A DNA stretch of 64,000 bases from JBBDLF01 sp040879025 (GTDB lineage: Bacteria > Pseudomonadota > Gammaproteobacteria > Pseudomonadales > Pseudohongiellaceae), in contig JBBDLF010000039.1 in the NCBI GenBank assembly GCA_040879025.1, positions 1 to 64,000 on the forward strand. Reading direction: 5' to 3'. The translations under genes were made by a program, and so were the position numbers. The notes beneath the pieces were generated by a model. That model worked only from the letters and a program-made list of their open reading frames with translations, made no database searches and had not been told where the DNA came from. Numbering within the stretch: position 1 is the stretch's first letter; every line of letters starts with the position of its first letter. Of the stretch, positions 32,807-41,772 are shown in pieces.

Positions 32807-33505
32807 TCAGGCGATGGCCGCCTTCTCCTCGTTGAGCGATTCACTGATGATTTTTCCATCCAGCATCCGCACGATGCGTTTGCCGACGGCGGCGTCCTCG
32901 GGAGAGTGAGTCACCATGACGATGGTGGTGCCCTCTTCATTCAGATTCCACAGAATTTTCATGACTTCCGCGCCGTGTTCGCTATCCAGATTACCGGTGG
33001 GCTCGTCCGCGAGAATCAGGTTGGGCGAATTGACAATTGCCCTGGCTACCGCGACGCGCTGCTGCTGACCACCTGACAATTGTTGTGGAAAATGTTTGGA
33101 CCGATGCGCCATGTCCATTTTCTCCAGCACCGCCTCCACTTTTTGTTTGCGCTCGACCGAGGGTGTTTTGGTGTAAATCAGTGGCAATTCCACATTCTCA
33201 TACACGTTTAACTCATCGATCAGGTTGAAGCTCTGGAACACGAAACCGATGTTCTCTTTTCTCAACATCGCGCGCTGGCGTTCGGAGTAGCTGGAAACTT
33301 CTTCATCAAGAAAGAAGTATTTGCCGCCATCAGGATTGTCGATCAAACCGAGTATATGGAGCAGGGTTGATTTTCCGCAGCCCGAGGGACCCATGATCGA
33401 GGTGAACTCACCTCGCAGCACTGTCAGGTTGACATCATCCAGCGCAGTGGTTTCCACCTCCTCAGTACGGAAAAGTTTTGCCAGGCCTTCTGTTTTTATA
33501 ATCAT
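32807..33505 (-). CDS. ABC transporter ATP-binding protein, MacB/LolD-type
   Basis: A 232-residue ATPase: Walker A GPSGCGKST near 39, Q-loop VFQSFNLI, signature LSGGQQQRVAVARA, Walker B LILADEPTGNLD and switch His in VTHSPE. It is of the LolD/MacB class that works with FtsX-like permeases. ATG at 33505 follows AAGGAC; earlier in-frame codons are less likely. It is the first gene of the efflux operon, read from a sigma-54 promoter about 200 bases upstream and divergent from the activator that should control it. Confidence 0.92.
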   Translation of the reverse strand: MIIKTEGLAKLFRTEEVETTALDDVNLTVLRGEFTSIMGPSGCGKSTLLHILGLIDNPDGGKYFFLDEEVSSYSERQRAMLRKENIGFVFQSFNLIDELNVYENVELPLIYTKTPSVERKQKVEAVLEKMDMAHRSKHFPQQLSGGQQQRVAVARAIVNSPNLILADEPTGNLDSEHGAEVMKILWNLNEEGTTIVMVTHSPEDAAVGKRIVRMLDGKIISESLNEEKAAIA

Positions 33506-33702
33506 CGATCTGTCCTTGGTTGCCGTGGCAGCAGGCACGGCTTCAGTGGTTTATTCGTGTCGCAATGTCATTCTGTTGGAGAGATCAGGAGCGCGTGCCA
33601 CCGCGCTCCGGAACTGCGGGACCCTGCTCCTGAAGCCGCTCGTTGGGGGTTCCAATTCTCAAGCAGCCATGATCTGCGCAGCGATCTCTCGGTTGACTGA
33701 GC

Positions 33703-33718
33703 TGCAACTCTCATGCCA
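33703..33718 (-). promoter_or_regulatory. Sigma-54 promoter of the ABC efflux operon
   Basis: Read on the minus strand, TGGCATG-AGAG-TTGCA fits the sigma-54 -24/-12 consensus with exact spacing. It points to the ATPase gene starting at 33505, giving a leader of about 185 bases. Three activator-type dyads lie 60-190 bases upstream of it. Confidence 0.75.
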
Positions 33719-33779
33719 TTTAGTATAAGCTTTATTAATCAAAGGCTTGACCTCTATTCGATACTATCGAACAGGTTTT

Positions 33780-33796
33780 TGTTCCAGCATGAAACA
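33780..33796. promoter_or_regulatory. Activator dyad 1 (putative UAS)
   Basis: TGTTCCA-GCA-TGAAACA, an imperfect 17-base palindrome. The same word occurs in reverse orientation at 33873. It is centred about 75 bases upstream of the sigma-54 promoter, a normal distance for an NtrC-type activator. Confidence 0.65.
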
Positions 33797-33803
33797 GCCA
33801 TTC

Positions 33804-33820
33804 TGTACCGTAATGAAACA
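33804..33820. promoter_or_regulatory. Activator dyad 2 (weaker)
   Basis: TGTACCG-TAA-TGAAACA matches dyad 1 at 12 of 14 arm positions, with its centre 24 bases away. The right half is identical to that of dyad 1. Confidence 0.5.
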
Positions 33821-33872
33821 AAACCTGGTAAATCTCGCCAACAACCAATCCGGCCTGCCGGGTAGAATTTTT

Positions 33873-33889
33873 TGTTTCAATCTGGAACA
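33873..33889. promoter_or_regulatory. Activator dyad 3 (putative UAS)
   Basis: TGTTTCA-ATC-TGGAACA; its reverse complement has the same arms as dyad 1. It is 50 bases before the activator gene start, so it could also serve autoregulation. Confidence 0.65.
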
Positions 33890-33938
33890 CACAGAGTTAG
33901 GATGCGGCCTGATGGCAGCCCAAAAGTGAAGGAGACTC

Positions 33939-35348
33939 ATGGCCTCTACCGATCCTGGCGTCGGCAAAATCACCGGCACGACACATGTCCTGGTCGTAGA
34001 CGATGACAAGGATGTCCTGATCACAGCCGAGCTGATTTTGAAAGGCCGGTTCCAGTTTGTCACCTGTATCTCGAATCCTCATGACCTTCCGGGCGCACTG
34101 GAGACACACCGGCCCGACGTCGTGCTGCTGGACATGAACTATTCGCGCGGAGCGACCTCGGGGGCCGAAGGCATTTACTGGCTCAAGCAGATAAAGCAAA
34201 TCAATCCCGACTGCCAGGTGGTGATGGCCACGGCCTACGGTGAAATTGACCTGGCGGTCCAGGCCGTAAAGGACGGTGCCGCGGATTTCATCGTAAAGCC
34301 CTGGGAGAATGAGAAACTCATCGCCACGCTGCAGACCTGCGCCAGATTGGGCGCGTCTCACAGGACAGTCAAGCAGCTTCAGTCCCGGCATCAGGCCCTC
34401 AGTGCCGAGTTGAACAACAGTCACGATGAACTGATTGGTGACTCGCCATCGTTTCGGACAGTACTCAACCTGGTGGACAAAATTTCGGCCTCCGATGCCA
34501 ACGTGCTCATTCTGGGAGAAAACGGCACCGGCAAGGAACTGGTTGCCCGCGCGATTCACAGGGGCTCCCCACGCGCTCCGAACCCGATGATTACTGTGGA
34601 CGCCGGCGCGGTTCCGGCGTCGCTGTTTGAAGCGGAAATGTTTGGGCACGCTCGCGGCGCTTTCACCGACGCGCGTGAGGACCGGGTGGGTAAGTTCGAG
34701 ATGGCGTCGGGTGGAACATTATTTCTGGATGAAATCGGTAATCTGGAATTGTCCATGCAGGCAAAATTGTTACGGGCACTGGAGAGTCGGTCCGTCAGTC
34801 GCGTTGGAAGCAGCGAATCTGTCTCCGTGGATATCAGGCTGATCTGCGCCACCAACCTGACTTCGGAAGAACTCGACAATCAGCAGCGATTCCGTCGCGA
34901 CCTGCTCTACCGGGTGAATACGGTCGAAATAGCCGTGCCTCCGCTACGCCAAAGACCCGAAGATATCCCGCTGCTCCTGGAGCATTTTATCAATGTCTAT
35001 TCGGTCAAATACCGCAAGGGGGGCATTGGAATTTCCGCTTCCGCCTTAAGCCGACTTGTCGAGTATTCCTGGCCTGGAAATATAAGAGAGCTCAAGCACG
35101 CTGTGGAGCGTGCCATCCTGATTGCCGAAAGCAGTCAACTGACCCTTGAAAACTTTCTTGTTCGTCCGACCAGCGGGGAGCCTGCAGGCGATGATCTCAA
35201 CCTGATCGACCTTGAGAGGTCCGCAATCATCAAAGCGATCCGAAAACATGATGGCAACCTCACCCGGGTGGCGAAGGCACTGGGCCTGGGGCGAACCACA
35301 CTTTACCGCAAAATGGAAAAATATGGCCTCTCTGACCAGGCATCTTAA
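33939..35348 (+). CDS. Sigma-54-dependent response regulator of the efflux operon
   Basis: A 469-residue NtrC-family activator: receiver with Asp near 65 in VVLLDMNYSRGATSGAEG, AAA+ domain with Walker A GENGTGKE near 193, sigma-54 loop GAFTDA near 241 (GAFTGA in most relatives; GAFTDA is common in this subgroup), Walker B GGTLFLDEIGN, and a C-terminal Fis HTH (LTRVAKALGLGRTTLYRKMEKYGL). The extended sequence around the receiver Asp is typical of regulators found beside HlyD/MacB-type operons. A ribosome site AAGGAGA precedes the ATG. It likely binds the dyads upstream and activates the divergent efflux operon. Confidence 0.9.
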   Translation: MASTDPGVGKITGTTHVLVVDDDKDVLITAELILKGRFQFVTCISNPHDLPGALETHRPDVVLLDMNYSRGATSGAEGIYWLKQIKQINPDCQVVMATAYGEIDLAVQAVKDGAADFIVKPWENEKLIATLQTCARLGASHRTVKQLQSRHQALSAELNNSHDELIGDSPSFRTVLNLVDKISASDANVLILGENGTGKELVARAIHRGSPRAPNPMITVDAGAVPASLFEAEMFGHARGAFTDAREDRVGKFEMASGGTLFLDEIGNLELSMQAKLLRALESRSVSRVGSSESVSVDIRLICATNLTSEELDNQQRFRRDLLYRVNTVEIAVPPLRQRPEDIPLLLEHFINVYSVKYRKGGIGISASALSRLVEYSWPGNIRELKHAVERAILIAESSQLTLENFLVRPTSGEPAGDDLNLIDLERSAIIKAIRKHDGNLTRVAKALGLGRTTLYRKMEKYGLSDQAS

Positions 35349-36693
35349 GGGTTACAGAACCCGCATTGTTGTTCAGACACTGCTTCTTGCACTTTCCATT
35401 TTTTTGCTGTGCTTCAGTTTACTGTTAACCGACTGGATCGGCACACCGGTTCTGTGTGCAGGACTGATCATTCTATTTTCGTACAATCTGGTGACAATCG
35501 CGGAACGAAGCTATAACGATTTCGCACAATTTATCAGCAATGTTTACTATAACGACTTTTCCAGCACGTCCTCATTGGCGTCAGCCGATGAGGCCAGCCG
35601 ACGGTTTCTGGACGCACAGAAAGTCATACTCGGAACGTTCAGGAAACTAAAGGCCGACCGCAGCGCGCAGCACGAATACCTGCAATTGATTGTAGAACAT
35701 GTGGACACCGCGCTGATCAGCTTTGATGAGCATGGGCGGATTGAAGTCATAAACCAGGCCGCCAAGAATCTGCTCAGAACCCGTCACGTGGTGAGCCTGT
35801 CAAGGATTCATGCCTCAAACCCGGAACTGGCCGTGGCAATCGAAAGCCTCCGCGCCGGCGACCAGAGAAGCATCAAGGTCACGATGGGGGACGAGATTCA
35901 TAACCTGATCCTCACTGCGACCGAGTTCCGGCTTATGGAAACCGACCATAAGCTGGTTTCCATGCAGAACATCAAGAGTGCACTGGATGAAAAGGAAATT
36001 GAAAGCTGGCAAAAACTTATCCGGGTTCTCACCCATGAAATCATGAATTCCATGACCCCGATCGTTTCACTCAGTAACTATCTGAAGAAGGTGGTGGGCG
36101 ACAGGGAACAGATGCAGCAACTGGCCGACAACGAATCAGAGCAATACCACGATGTCAGCCGAAGCATTGAATCAATCGCCTCGCGAAGCGAAGGGCTGAT
36201 CGGCTTCGTTGACGCCTACCGGACCCTGAGCAACCTTCCCCGCCCGGACTTCGGCGAAATTTCCCTGGAACGGTTGTTCAGCCGGATAGAAACCTTGTTC
36301 AAGGAAAAACTGAACGAGAACAACATCGTTATGGAATCGTCGGTTAAACCACGCGGGATTGTTCTGACGGCGGATATAAATCAGCTTGAGCAGGTGTTGA
36401 TGAATCTTGTGAGCAATGCCCTGGATGCATTTCATGGCAAGGAGGAAGGGAAGATTCAGCTTGACGGTTTCAGAAACGCTAACGGCAAGACCGTCATTCA
36501 GGTCAGAGATAATGGTGAAGGGATAAGCAGGGAAGTCATGGAAAATATTTTTACACCCTTCTTCACCACCAAGAGCAAGGGCACCGGCATCGGCCTGAGT
36601 CTGTCTCGGCAACTGGCCCGCCTGAATAAAGGCAGTCTCACCGCCAGCAGTATTGCCGGCTCCGGCAGCGTATTCAATTTGACCTTTCAGTAA
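35323..36693 (+). CDS. NtrY-like sensor histidine kinase
   Basis: A 456-residue kinase with two close transmembrane helices (about 16-38 and 43-60) and almost no periplasmic loop, so it probably senses within the membrane or cytoplasm. A PAS-like domain lies at about 120-215 (LISFDEHGRIEVINQAAKNLL). The phospho-acceptor motif is VLTHEIMNSMTPIVSLSNYL and ATPase boxes are NLVSNALDAF, VRDNGEGIS and GTGIGLSLSRQL. The ATG lies 26 bases inside the end of the regulator gene, in another frame, so the two are co-translated. It is the cognate kinase of the sigma-54 regulator. Confidence 0.9.
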   Translation: MASLTRHLKGYRTRIVVQTLLLALSIFLLCFSLLLTDWIGTPVLCAGLIILFSYNLVTIAERSYNDFAQFISNVYYNDFSSTSSLASADEASRRFLDAQKVILGTFRKLKADRSAQHEYLQLIVEHVDTALISFDEHGRIEVINQAAKNLLRTRHVVSLSRIHASNPELAVAIESLRAGDQRSIKVTMGDEIHNLILTATEFRLMETDHKLVSMQNIKSALDEKEIESWQKLIRVLTHEIMNSMTPIVSLSNYLKKVVGDREQMQQLADNESEQYHDVSRSIESIASRSEGLIGFVDAYRTLSNLPRPDFGEISLERLFSRIETLFKEKLNENNIVMESSVKPRGIVLTADINQLEQVLMNLVSNALDAFHGKEEGKIQLDGFRNANGKTVIQVRDNGEGISREVMENIFTPFFTTKSKGTGIGLSLSRQLARLNKGSLTASSIAGSGSVFNLTFQ

Positions 36694-36708
36694 ATAATCG
36701 ACGCACTA

Positions 36709-37959
36709 TCAACGACGCTGGAGAATTGAACCGTTTACCAGCCTTTTGAAATCCTCGCGGAAACCATCGCCGTGGGCCGGTGATATCTGCGCCATGACGA
36801 CGATAGCCATATTCTGCGCCGGATCAATCCAGTAGCGGGTACCGGCGGAACCGTCCCACCAGATTGTACCGCTACTCACCGGGTGATCGTAAGCTGTCTC
36901 GTTGAGCACCACGTTGAACCCGCCGAGACTCCAACCCGATCCCAGCCAGTAACCGCGCGTGTTGAGGGGGAGGAGGCGTTCAGGAACCGCGTTCCGATAA
37001 TAAAGTTCCGCGGTCGCTTCCTCCATGATCCGGTTGCCGTTGAGAACCCCCTTGTTCAACACCATCTGCGAGAAGCGCAAATAATCCATCGCGGTGGATA
37101 CCAGACCCACGCCACCTTCGATCAGCGCCGGTTCATCAGTGAACGGCACCGGTTCAATGCGATAAGGGGCCAGCGCGCTGCCGTCGGGGCGGTAAACCAC
37201 CGCCAGCCGGTCAGCGCGGGACGGGTCGACATGGAATACCGTATCACTCATTTGCAGGGGTTCAAAAATGTTCTCCTGCAAATAATCTTCAAACGGCATG
37301 CCGGACCAGACTTCGACCAGCAGCCCGAGAATGGTTGTGGAAATGCCATACCGGAAGCGGGTGCCTGGATCCTCGAACAAGGGCAGGCCTGCGGCATTGT
37401 CCGCCATCTGTTGCAGTGTGATATTGCGGTCGCGGACATTGTTGTCCCGGTAAATCGCGCTGCTGCGGCTGCCGATCCCGGACGTGTGGGTGAGAAGGTG
37501 AGCCACGGTGATATCCCCGGTGCGTTCCCGGGTTTGTGAAAGATCGGGATTGTCGGGGTTCACAAAAACCTGCTGACCCTCGAACCGGGGCAGGTACATC
37601 TTGATCGGATCGTCAAATTCAAAATGCCCCTGCTCCCAAAGCATCAGCACCGCGGTGCTGGTAATCTGACGTGTCATTGAATACTGGCGAAACAATGTAT
37701 TGTCGGGCAGGGGCACACGATTCTGGACGTCCTGCATACCGAGCGCTTGAAAATAGACTATCTTGCTGTCTCTGGCGACAGCGGCGACCGCACCCGGAAT
37801 AGCGTTATTGTCGATATGGCGCTGCAGTCTGGCCGTGGCGGTATCCAGAACGGCGCTGGAAAGCCCCACGCTTTCCGGCAAGGCGAAATCCAGATCCTGC
37901 GCGACTGCCGGCATCGTCAGACCGCTGCAGGCCAACCATAGAAGGAAAGTTTTATTCAT
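36709..37959 (-). CDS. Beta-lactamase-fold serine hydrolase, SxxR variant
   Basis: A 416-residue exported protein (signal peptide ending AVAQ) of the class C beta-lactamase / esterase EstB family (CubicO-like). Family landmarks are LFRQYSMTRQITSTAVLMLWEQG around the nucleophile, LLTHTSG, FRYGISTTILGLLVEVWSG and WWDGSAGTRYWIDP. The nucleophile Ser is near 95, but the invariant Lys three residues later is Arg (codon CGT near 98). The general base role of that Lys makes normal catalysis questionable. It is convergent with the NtrY-like kinase gene and has no operon partner. Confidence 0.85.
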   Translation of the reverse strand: MNKTFLLWLACSGLTMPAVAQDLDFALPESVGLSSAVLDTATARLQRHIDNNAIPGAVAAVARDSKIVYFQALGMQDVQNRVPLPDNTLFRQYSMTRQITSTAVLMLWEQGHFEFDDPIKMYLPRFEGQQVFVNPDNPDLSQTRERTGDITVAHLLTHTSGIGSRSSAIYRDNNVRDRNITLQQMADNAAGLPLFEDPGTRFRYGISTTILGLLVEVWSGMPFEDYLQENIFEPLQMSDTVFHVDPSRADRLAVVYRPDGSALAPYRIEPVPFTDEPALIEGGVGLVSTAMDYLRFSQMVLNKGVLNGNRIMEEATAELYYRNAVPERLLPLNTRGYWLGSGWSLGGFNVVLNETAYDHPVSSGTIWWDGSAGTRYWIDPAQNMAIVVMAQISPAHGDGFREDFKRLVNGSILQRR

Positions 37960-38051
37960 CGGGTGTACCCCTCAATGCACTATCGCCGGAAGATTAGCTC
38001 AACCGGGGCGCCAATACCATGAAACCTGTACTCTATCAGACACAGGCAAGG

Positions 38052-38873
38052 CTAAACCGCGAGATAGGTGGACCAGTGAAAACTGATATCGCCGATGGCG
38101 AAAAAGAACGGGTTCAGCAAATCGTTTTTCTGGTTGTACCGCAAGACATTAAACTGGTTGTCGATGACCTGGCCGCCCGCCGCATGCAGCACCGCTTGGG
38201 CCGCCGCGGTATCCCACTCGGACGTGGGCGCCAGACGCGGATACAAATCCGCCTTACCCTCGGCCACCAGACAGAGCTTGAGCGAGCTGCCCATACTCAC
38301 CTGCTCCACGTTGGCAAAATCCGCGCCCAATCTGTCCAGCAGCTTGCCGAGCAATTCGCCCCGATGTCTCCGGCTGGCCACCACCCTGACGCGAACGGAC
38401 TGTTTCGACATGGGGCTTGTCTGGATCATATGGGGTTCGGAATCGTGATCCTGGCGATAGGCAAAGCGGCCCACGAGGCCGGCATAACTGACGCCGCTGA
38501 CCGGAACATGCACCACTCCCATCAACGGGTCGCCCTCGCGGATCAGTGCGATATTGACAGTAAATTCCCCGTTGCGATTGATGAATTCCTTGGTACCGTC
38601 CAGCGGATCCACCAGCCAATATTGTTTCCATGAGCTGCGGAGTTCGAAGCTGACCGCCTCGGACTCCTCCGAAAACACCGGAATGTCCGGAGTCAGTTCC
38701 TGTAGCGCGGTCACAATATGCGAGTCGGCGCGCCGGTCCGCTTCGGTCAACGGAGAATCATCCGCTTTCCAGTCAACATCGACGGGCCCGGTCGCATGAT
38801 ACACCTCGAGAATTTCCCGACCCGCCTGTTCAGCGATCTTTTTAACCTTTTCCAGTAATTTTTCTTCCGTCAT
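38052..38873 (-). CDS. cysQ: 3'(2'),5'-bisphosphate nucleotidase CysQ
   Basis: A 273-residue inositol-monophosphatase-fold enzyme that removes the 3' phosphate from PAP, a by-product of sulfate assimilation. Metal and catalytic motifs are all present: VFSEESEA, WLVDPLDGTKEF and the C-terminal LAPTSEWDTAAAQAVL. It is divergent from yrfG; the association of cysQ with nudE/yrfG genes is common in gammaproteobacteria. It is slightly longer than E. coli CysQ because of an extended C-terminus. Confidence 0.93.
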   Translation of the reverse strand: MTEEKLLEKVKKIAEQAGREILEVYHATGPVDVDWKADDSPLTEADRRADSHIVTALQELTPDIPVFSEESEAVSFELRSSWKQYWLVDPLDGTKEFINRNGEFTVNIALIREGDPLMGVVHVPVSGVSYAGLVGRFAYRQDHDSEPHMIQTSPMSKQSVRVRVVASRRHRGELLGKLLDRLGADFANVEQVSMGSSLKLCLVAEGKADLYPRLAPTSEWDTAAAQAVLHAAGGQVIDNQFNVLRYNQKNDLLNPFFFAIGDISFHWSTYLAV

Positions 38874-38943
38874 ACGGTCATCCCGTTTGCGTTGTCCAAC
38901 TGTAATTCATTATATTCCCTGAAAGTCACACAAAGCGAAGCCG

Positions 38944-39669
38944 ATGACAACCGCAATCACGCCCCCGTGGGCCGAAATCGATACCGTCATGTTCGATATG
39001 GACGGAACACTGCTGGACCTGCACTTTGACAACTATTTCTGGCAGGATCATATTCCCCTGGTCTACAGCCGGAGCCAGGGGATCAGCCATGCCGCCGCAA
39101 TTGAGGAAGTCGCCAGCCGGTGCGCCGAAGTGCACGGCACCCTCGACTGGTACTGTCTGGATTTCTGGGCCAGCAGCCTGCAACTGGATATCAATGCGCT
39201 GAAACGGGAGCTCAGCCACAAGATCCGTATACGACCCAACGTCATCGCGCTGTTGAGTGCCTTGAAACAGGCGCGGAAGCGCCTGCTTCTGATTACCAAT
39301 GCCCACCCCGACAGCCTGAGCCTGAAGCTGGCGCATACCAATATTGGCGAACACTTCGACCACACCATCAGTTCCCACCGGCTACGGCTTGCCAAGGAAA
39401 ACCACGGCTTCTGGAAAGCCCTCAGGCAGCTTGAGCCTTACGATCCGGAACGCAGTCTGCTCATCGACGACAGCATCCCGGTACTTCGGCAGGCCGCGAG
39501 AGAAGGCATACGGCATCTGTACGCCATCCACCAGCCAGACAGCCGCCAGGCGCCGCTGACGGCTCTCGAATTTCCCCAGATCAGGGACTTTGAACATATC
39601 ATTCCGGCGGTGACACCTTGCGCTGGGCAATCCGGGCTCGTTCGGCACTCCGAAGAGCAGCTTCCATGA
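38944..39669 (+). CDS. yrfG: HAD-family GMP/IMP nucleotidase YrfG
   Basis: A 241-residue haloacid dehalogenase-like phosphatase. Motif I is FDMDGTLLDL near residue 17, motif II LLITNAHPDSL, motif III Lys in LAKENHGFWKAL and motif IV SLLIDDSIPVL. E. coli YrfG dephosphorylates GMP and IMP; the same order yrfG-hslR and nearby pckA supports the name. The last codons run into the hslR start (ATGA overlap). The C-terminal 20 residues are extra relative to relatives. Confidence 0.88.
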   Translation: MTTAITPPWAEIDTVMFDMDGTLLDLHFDNYFWQDHIPLVYSRSQGISHAAAIEEVASRCAEVHGTLDWYCLDFWASSLQLDINALKRELSHKIRIRPNVIALLSALKQARKRLLLITNAHPDSLSLKLAHTNIGEHFDHTISSHRLRLAKENHGFWKALRQLEPYDPERSLLIDDSIPVLRQAAREGIRHLYAIHQPDSRQAPLTALEFPQIRDFEHIIPAVTPCAGQSGLVRHSEEQLP

Positions 39670-40073
39670 GTCAGTCGCCCGATCCTGAAGCCGGCCCCGC
39701 CAAGGTACGGTTGGATAAATGGCTGTGGGCGGCGCGCTTCTACAAGACCCGGGCCGTCGCCAAACAGGCAATCGAGGGCGGCAAGGTGCAATGCGATGGA
39801 GCCAGAGCGAAACCCGCCAAGGAAATAGGGCTGGGCCAGCGCCTGACTGTGCGCCAGGGCTTTGATGAGAAAACGGTTATCGTCACCGGACTCTCTGAGC
39901 AGCGCCGCGGAGCACCCGAGGCCCAGGGCTTGTACCAGGAAACCGACGAAAGCCTCCAGGCCCGTCAGACACTGGCGGCACAGCGAAAGTCCCAGCCTTT
40001 CCATCTGCAAACCGCCGGGAAACCCAACAAGAAAGACCGGCGACTGATCCATCGTTTCAAGCAGAAGCTGTAA
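39666..40073 (+). CDS. hslR: Ribosome-associated heat shock protein Hsp15
   Basis: A 135-residue S4-domain protein: KVRLDKWLWAARFYKTRAVAKQAIEGGKV is the RNA-binding helix pair, followed by a Lys/Arg-rich C-terminal tail (NKKDRRLIHRFKQKL). Hsp15 binds stalled 50S subunits that still carry a nascent chain tRNA and helps recycle them. It is translationally coupled to yrfG. In E. coli the next gene is the chaperone hslO; here it is absent and pckA follows directly. Confidence 0.92.
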   Translation: MSQSPDPEAGPAKVRLDKWLWAARFYKTRAVAKQAIEGGKVQCDGARAKPAKEIGLGQRLTVRQGFDEKTVIVTGLSEQRRGAPEAQGLYQETDESLQARQTLAAQRKSQPFHLQTAGKPNKKDRRLIHRFKQKL

Positions 40074-40149
40074 CGGATCATTAGCGAACGGGGATTTAAT
40101 TTGGCATAATGCCGACCCTGCATTTCAGTGCGAGGAAAGAAGATTCATA

Positions 40150-40197
40150 ATGAGGCTCGATCGCCTTTCGCACTTCTCGGAACCGATCAGGAAATAA
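40150..40197 (+). CDS. Upstream ORF (leader peptide) of pckA
   Basis: A 15-codon ORF, MRLDRLSHFSEPIRK, is preceded by GAGGAAAGAAG. Its TAA (40195-40197) directly abuts the pckA ATG. Its span overlaps a leader hairpin formed by AGTGCGA (from about 40129) and TCGCACT. The arrangement would allow translational coupling or attenuation. No experimental or comparative support can be given from this sequence alone. Confidence 0.35.
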   Translation: MRLDRLSHFSEPIRK

Positions 40198-41754
40198 ATG
40201 ATGACTCCAGCGTCAATTGAGAAGGGTCGCACGATCTACCGCGACCTTCCCGCCAGCCAGCTAGTCGAGATTGCAATTCAACGCCAGGAAGGAAGACTCG
40301 CCGACACGGGTGCACTGGTGGTGGCGACTGGTCATCGTACCGGCCGCAGCCCAAAGGATCGCTTCATCGTGCAGGAACCGAGTACCGCCGACTCCATAGA
40401 CTGGGGTGTTGTGAACCAAGCTTTTGAAGCCGCGCGCTTCGACTCCTTGTGGGAGCGGGTTTCCAACTTTCTTTCCGACAAGGACGTGTTCGTCTCCGAT
40501 CTTCACGTGGGCTCCGACCCTGAGTATTACATTCCTGTTTGCGTTACGGCGGAATATGCCTGGCACGGGCTGTTCAGCAGAACACTTTTTATCCGGACCG
40601 ATAACTACAACCCCCGGGACAAGGGTATCTGGCAGGTTCTCAGCGCGCCCGGGTTCGAGTGTATCCCCGAGCGCGACGGCACCAATTCGGACGGCGCGGT
40701 CATCATCAATTTTGCCCAGCGCAAAGTGTTGCTGGCGGGCATGCGCTATGCGGGGGAAATGAAAAAGTCCATGTTTTCGGTGCAAAACTTCCTGTTACCG
40801 GAAAAAGACGTTCTGCCAATGCACTGTTCCGCCAACGTGGGAAGAGACGGCTCGGTCTGCCTCTTCTTCGGGTTGTCCGGCACCGGCAAGACTACCTTGT
40901 CGGCCGATGAAAACCGCCTGCTGATCGGTGATGACGAGCACGGCTGGGCTCGGGGCAGCGTGTTCAATATCGAGGGCGGCTGCTACGCCAAATGTATCGA
41001 CCTCAGTGAGAAGAACGAGCCGGTAATTTACAAGGCCATCCGGTTCGGAGCGGTTATTGAAAACGTGGTGGTCGATGAAGGCACCGGTCAGCCCGACTAC
41101 AGCGACACCGCGATTACCGAGAACTCTCGCTGCGCGTATCCGCTGGAACACGTTCCCTTGCGGGTGCCGGAGAATCGTGCCGGTGAACCGGAATCGATTA
41201 TATTTCTGACCTGCGACCTCACCGGGGTGCTGCCCCCGGTATCGATCCTCTCCAAGGAAGCCGCCGCTTACCACTTCCTCAGCGGTTATACAGCACTGGT
41301 CGGTTCCACCGAGGTAGGTTCCACTGAAGGTATCAAGTCTACCTTTTCCACGTGTTTCGGCGCACCCTTCTTTCCCAGGCCGGCCCGAGTGTATGCTGAA
41401 TTGCTGATCAAACGTATCGAGGATTTCGGCAGCCAGGTCTATCTGGTCAACACCGGCTGGACCGGCGGGCCCTACGGAATAGGTCACCGTTTCGACATAC
41501 CCACCACCCGGAGCATAATCGCGGCTATTCACAGTGGCTCGCTCAAGAACGCAGAAACCCGGCATCTCGATGGAATAAACCTCGACATTCCAGGGTCTAT
41601 CCCCGGAGTTGACAGTACGCTGCTCGATCCCAGGGCTACCTGGGACGTCCCGGCTAACTATGACGAGCAGGCTGCCAGACTGATTACCCAGTTCCGCGAA
41701 AACATCAAACGGTTTGATGTCAGTGAGGCTATACTCGCTGCGGGACCTCAGTAG
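40198..41754 (+). CDS. pckA: Phosphoenolpyruvate carboxykinase (ATP)
   Basis: A 518-residue enzyme converting oxaloacetate and ATP to phosphoenolpyruvate, the entry step of gluconeogenesis. Motifs are TGRSPKDRFIV, the kinase P-loop GLSGTGKTTLS, metal-binding LIGDDEHGW, RFGAVIENVV and NTGWTGGPYG. Two adjacent ATG codons could start it; the first directly follows the leader ORF stop and AGGA is well placed for either. Gene order with yrfG and hslR matches E. coli. Confidence 0.96.
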   Translation: MMTPASIEKGRTIYRDLPASQLVEIAIQRQEGRLADTGALVVATGHRTGRSPKDRFIVQEPSTADSIDWGVVNQAFEAARFDSLWERVSNFLSDKDVFVSDLHVGSDPEYYIPVCVTAEYAWHGLFSRTLFIRTDNYNPRDKGIWQVLSAPGFECIPERDGTNSDGAVIINFAQRKVLLAGMRYAGEMKKSMFSVQNFLLPEKDVLPMHCSANVGRDGSVCLFFGLSGTGKTTLSADENRLLIGDDEHGWARGSVFNIEGGCYAKCIDLSEKNEPVIYKAIRFGAVIENVVVDEGTGQPDYSDTAITENSRCAYPLEHVPLRVPENRAGEPESIIFLTCDLTGVLPPVSILSKEAAAYHFLSGYTALVGSTEVGSTEGIKSTFSTCFGAPFFPRPARVYAELLIKRIEDFGSQVYLVNTGWTGGPYGIGHRFDIPTTRSIIAAIHSGSLKNAETRHLDGINLDIPGSIPGVDSTLLDPRATWDVPANYDEQAARLITQFRENIKRFDVSEAILAAGPQ

Positions 41755-41772
41755 TCCTCACGAGGGAATGAT

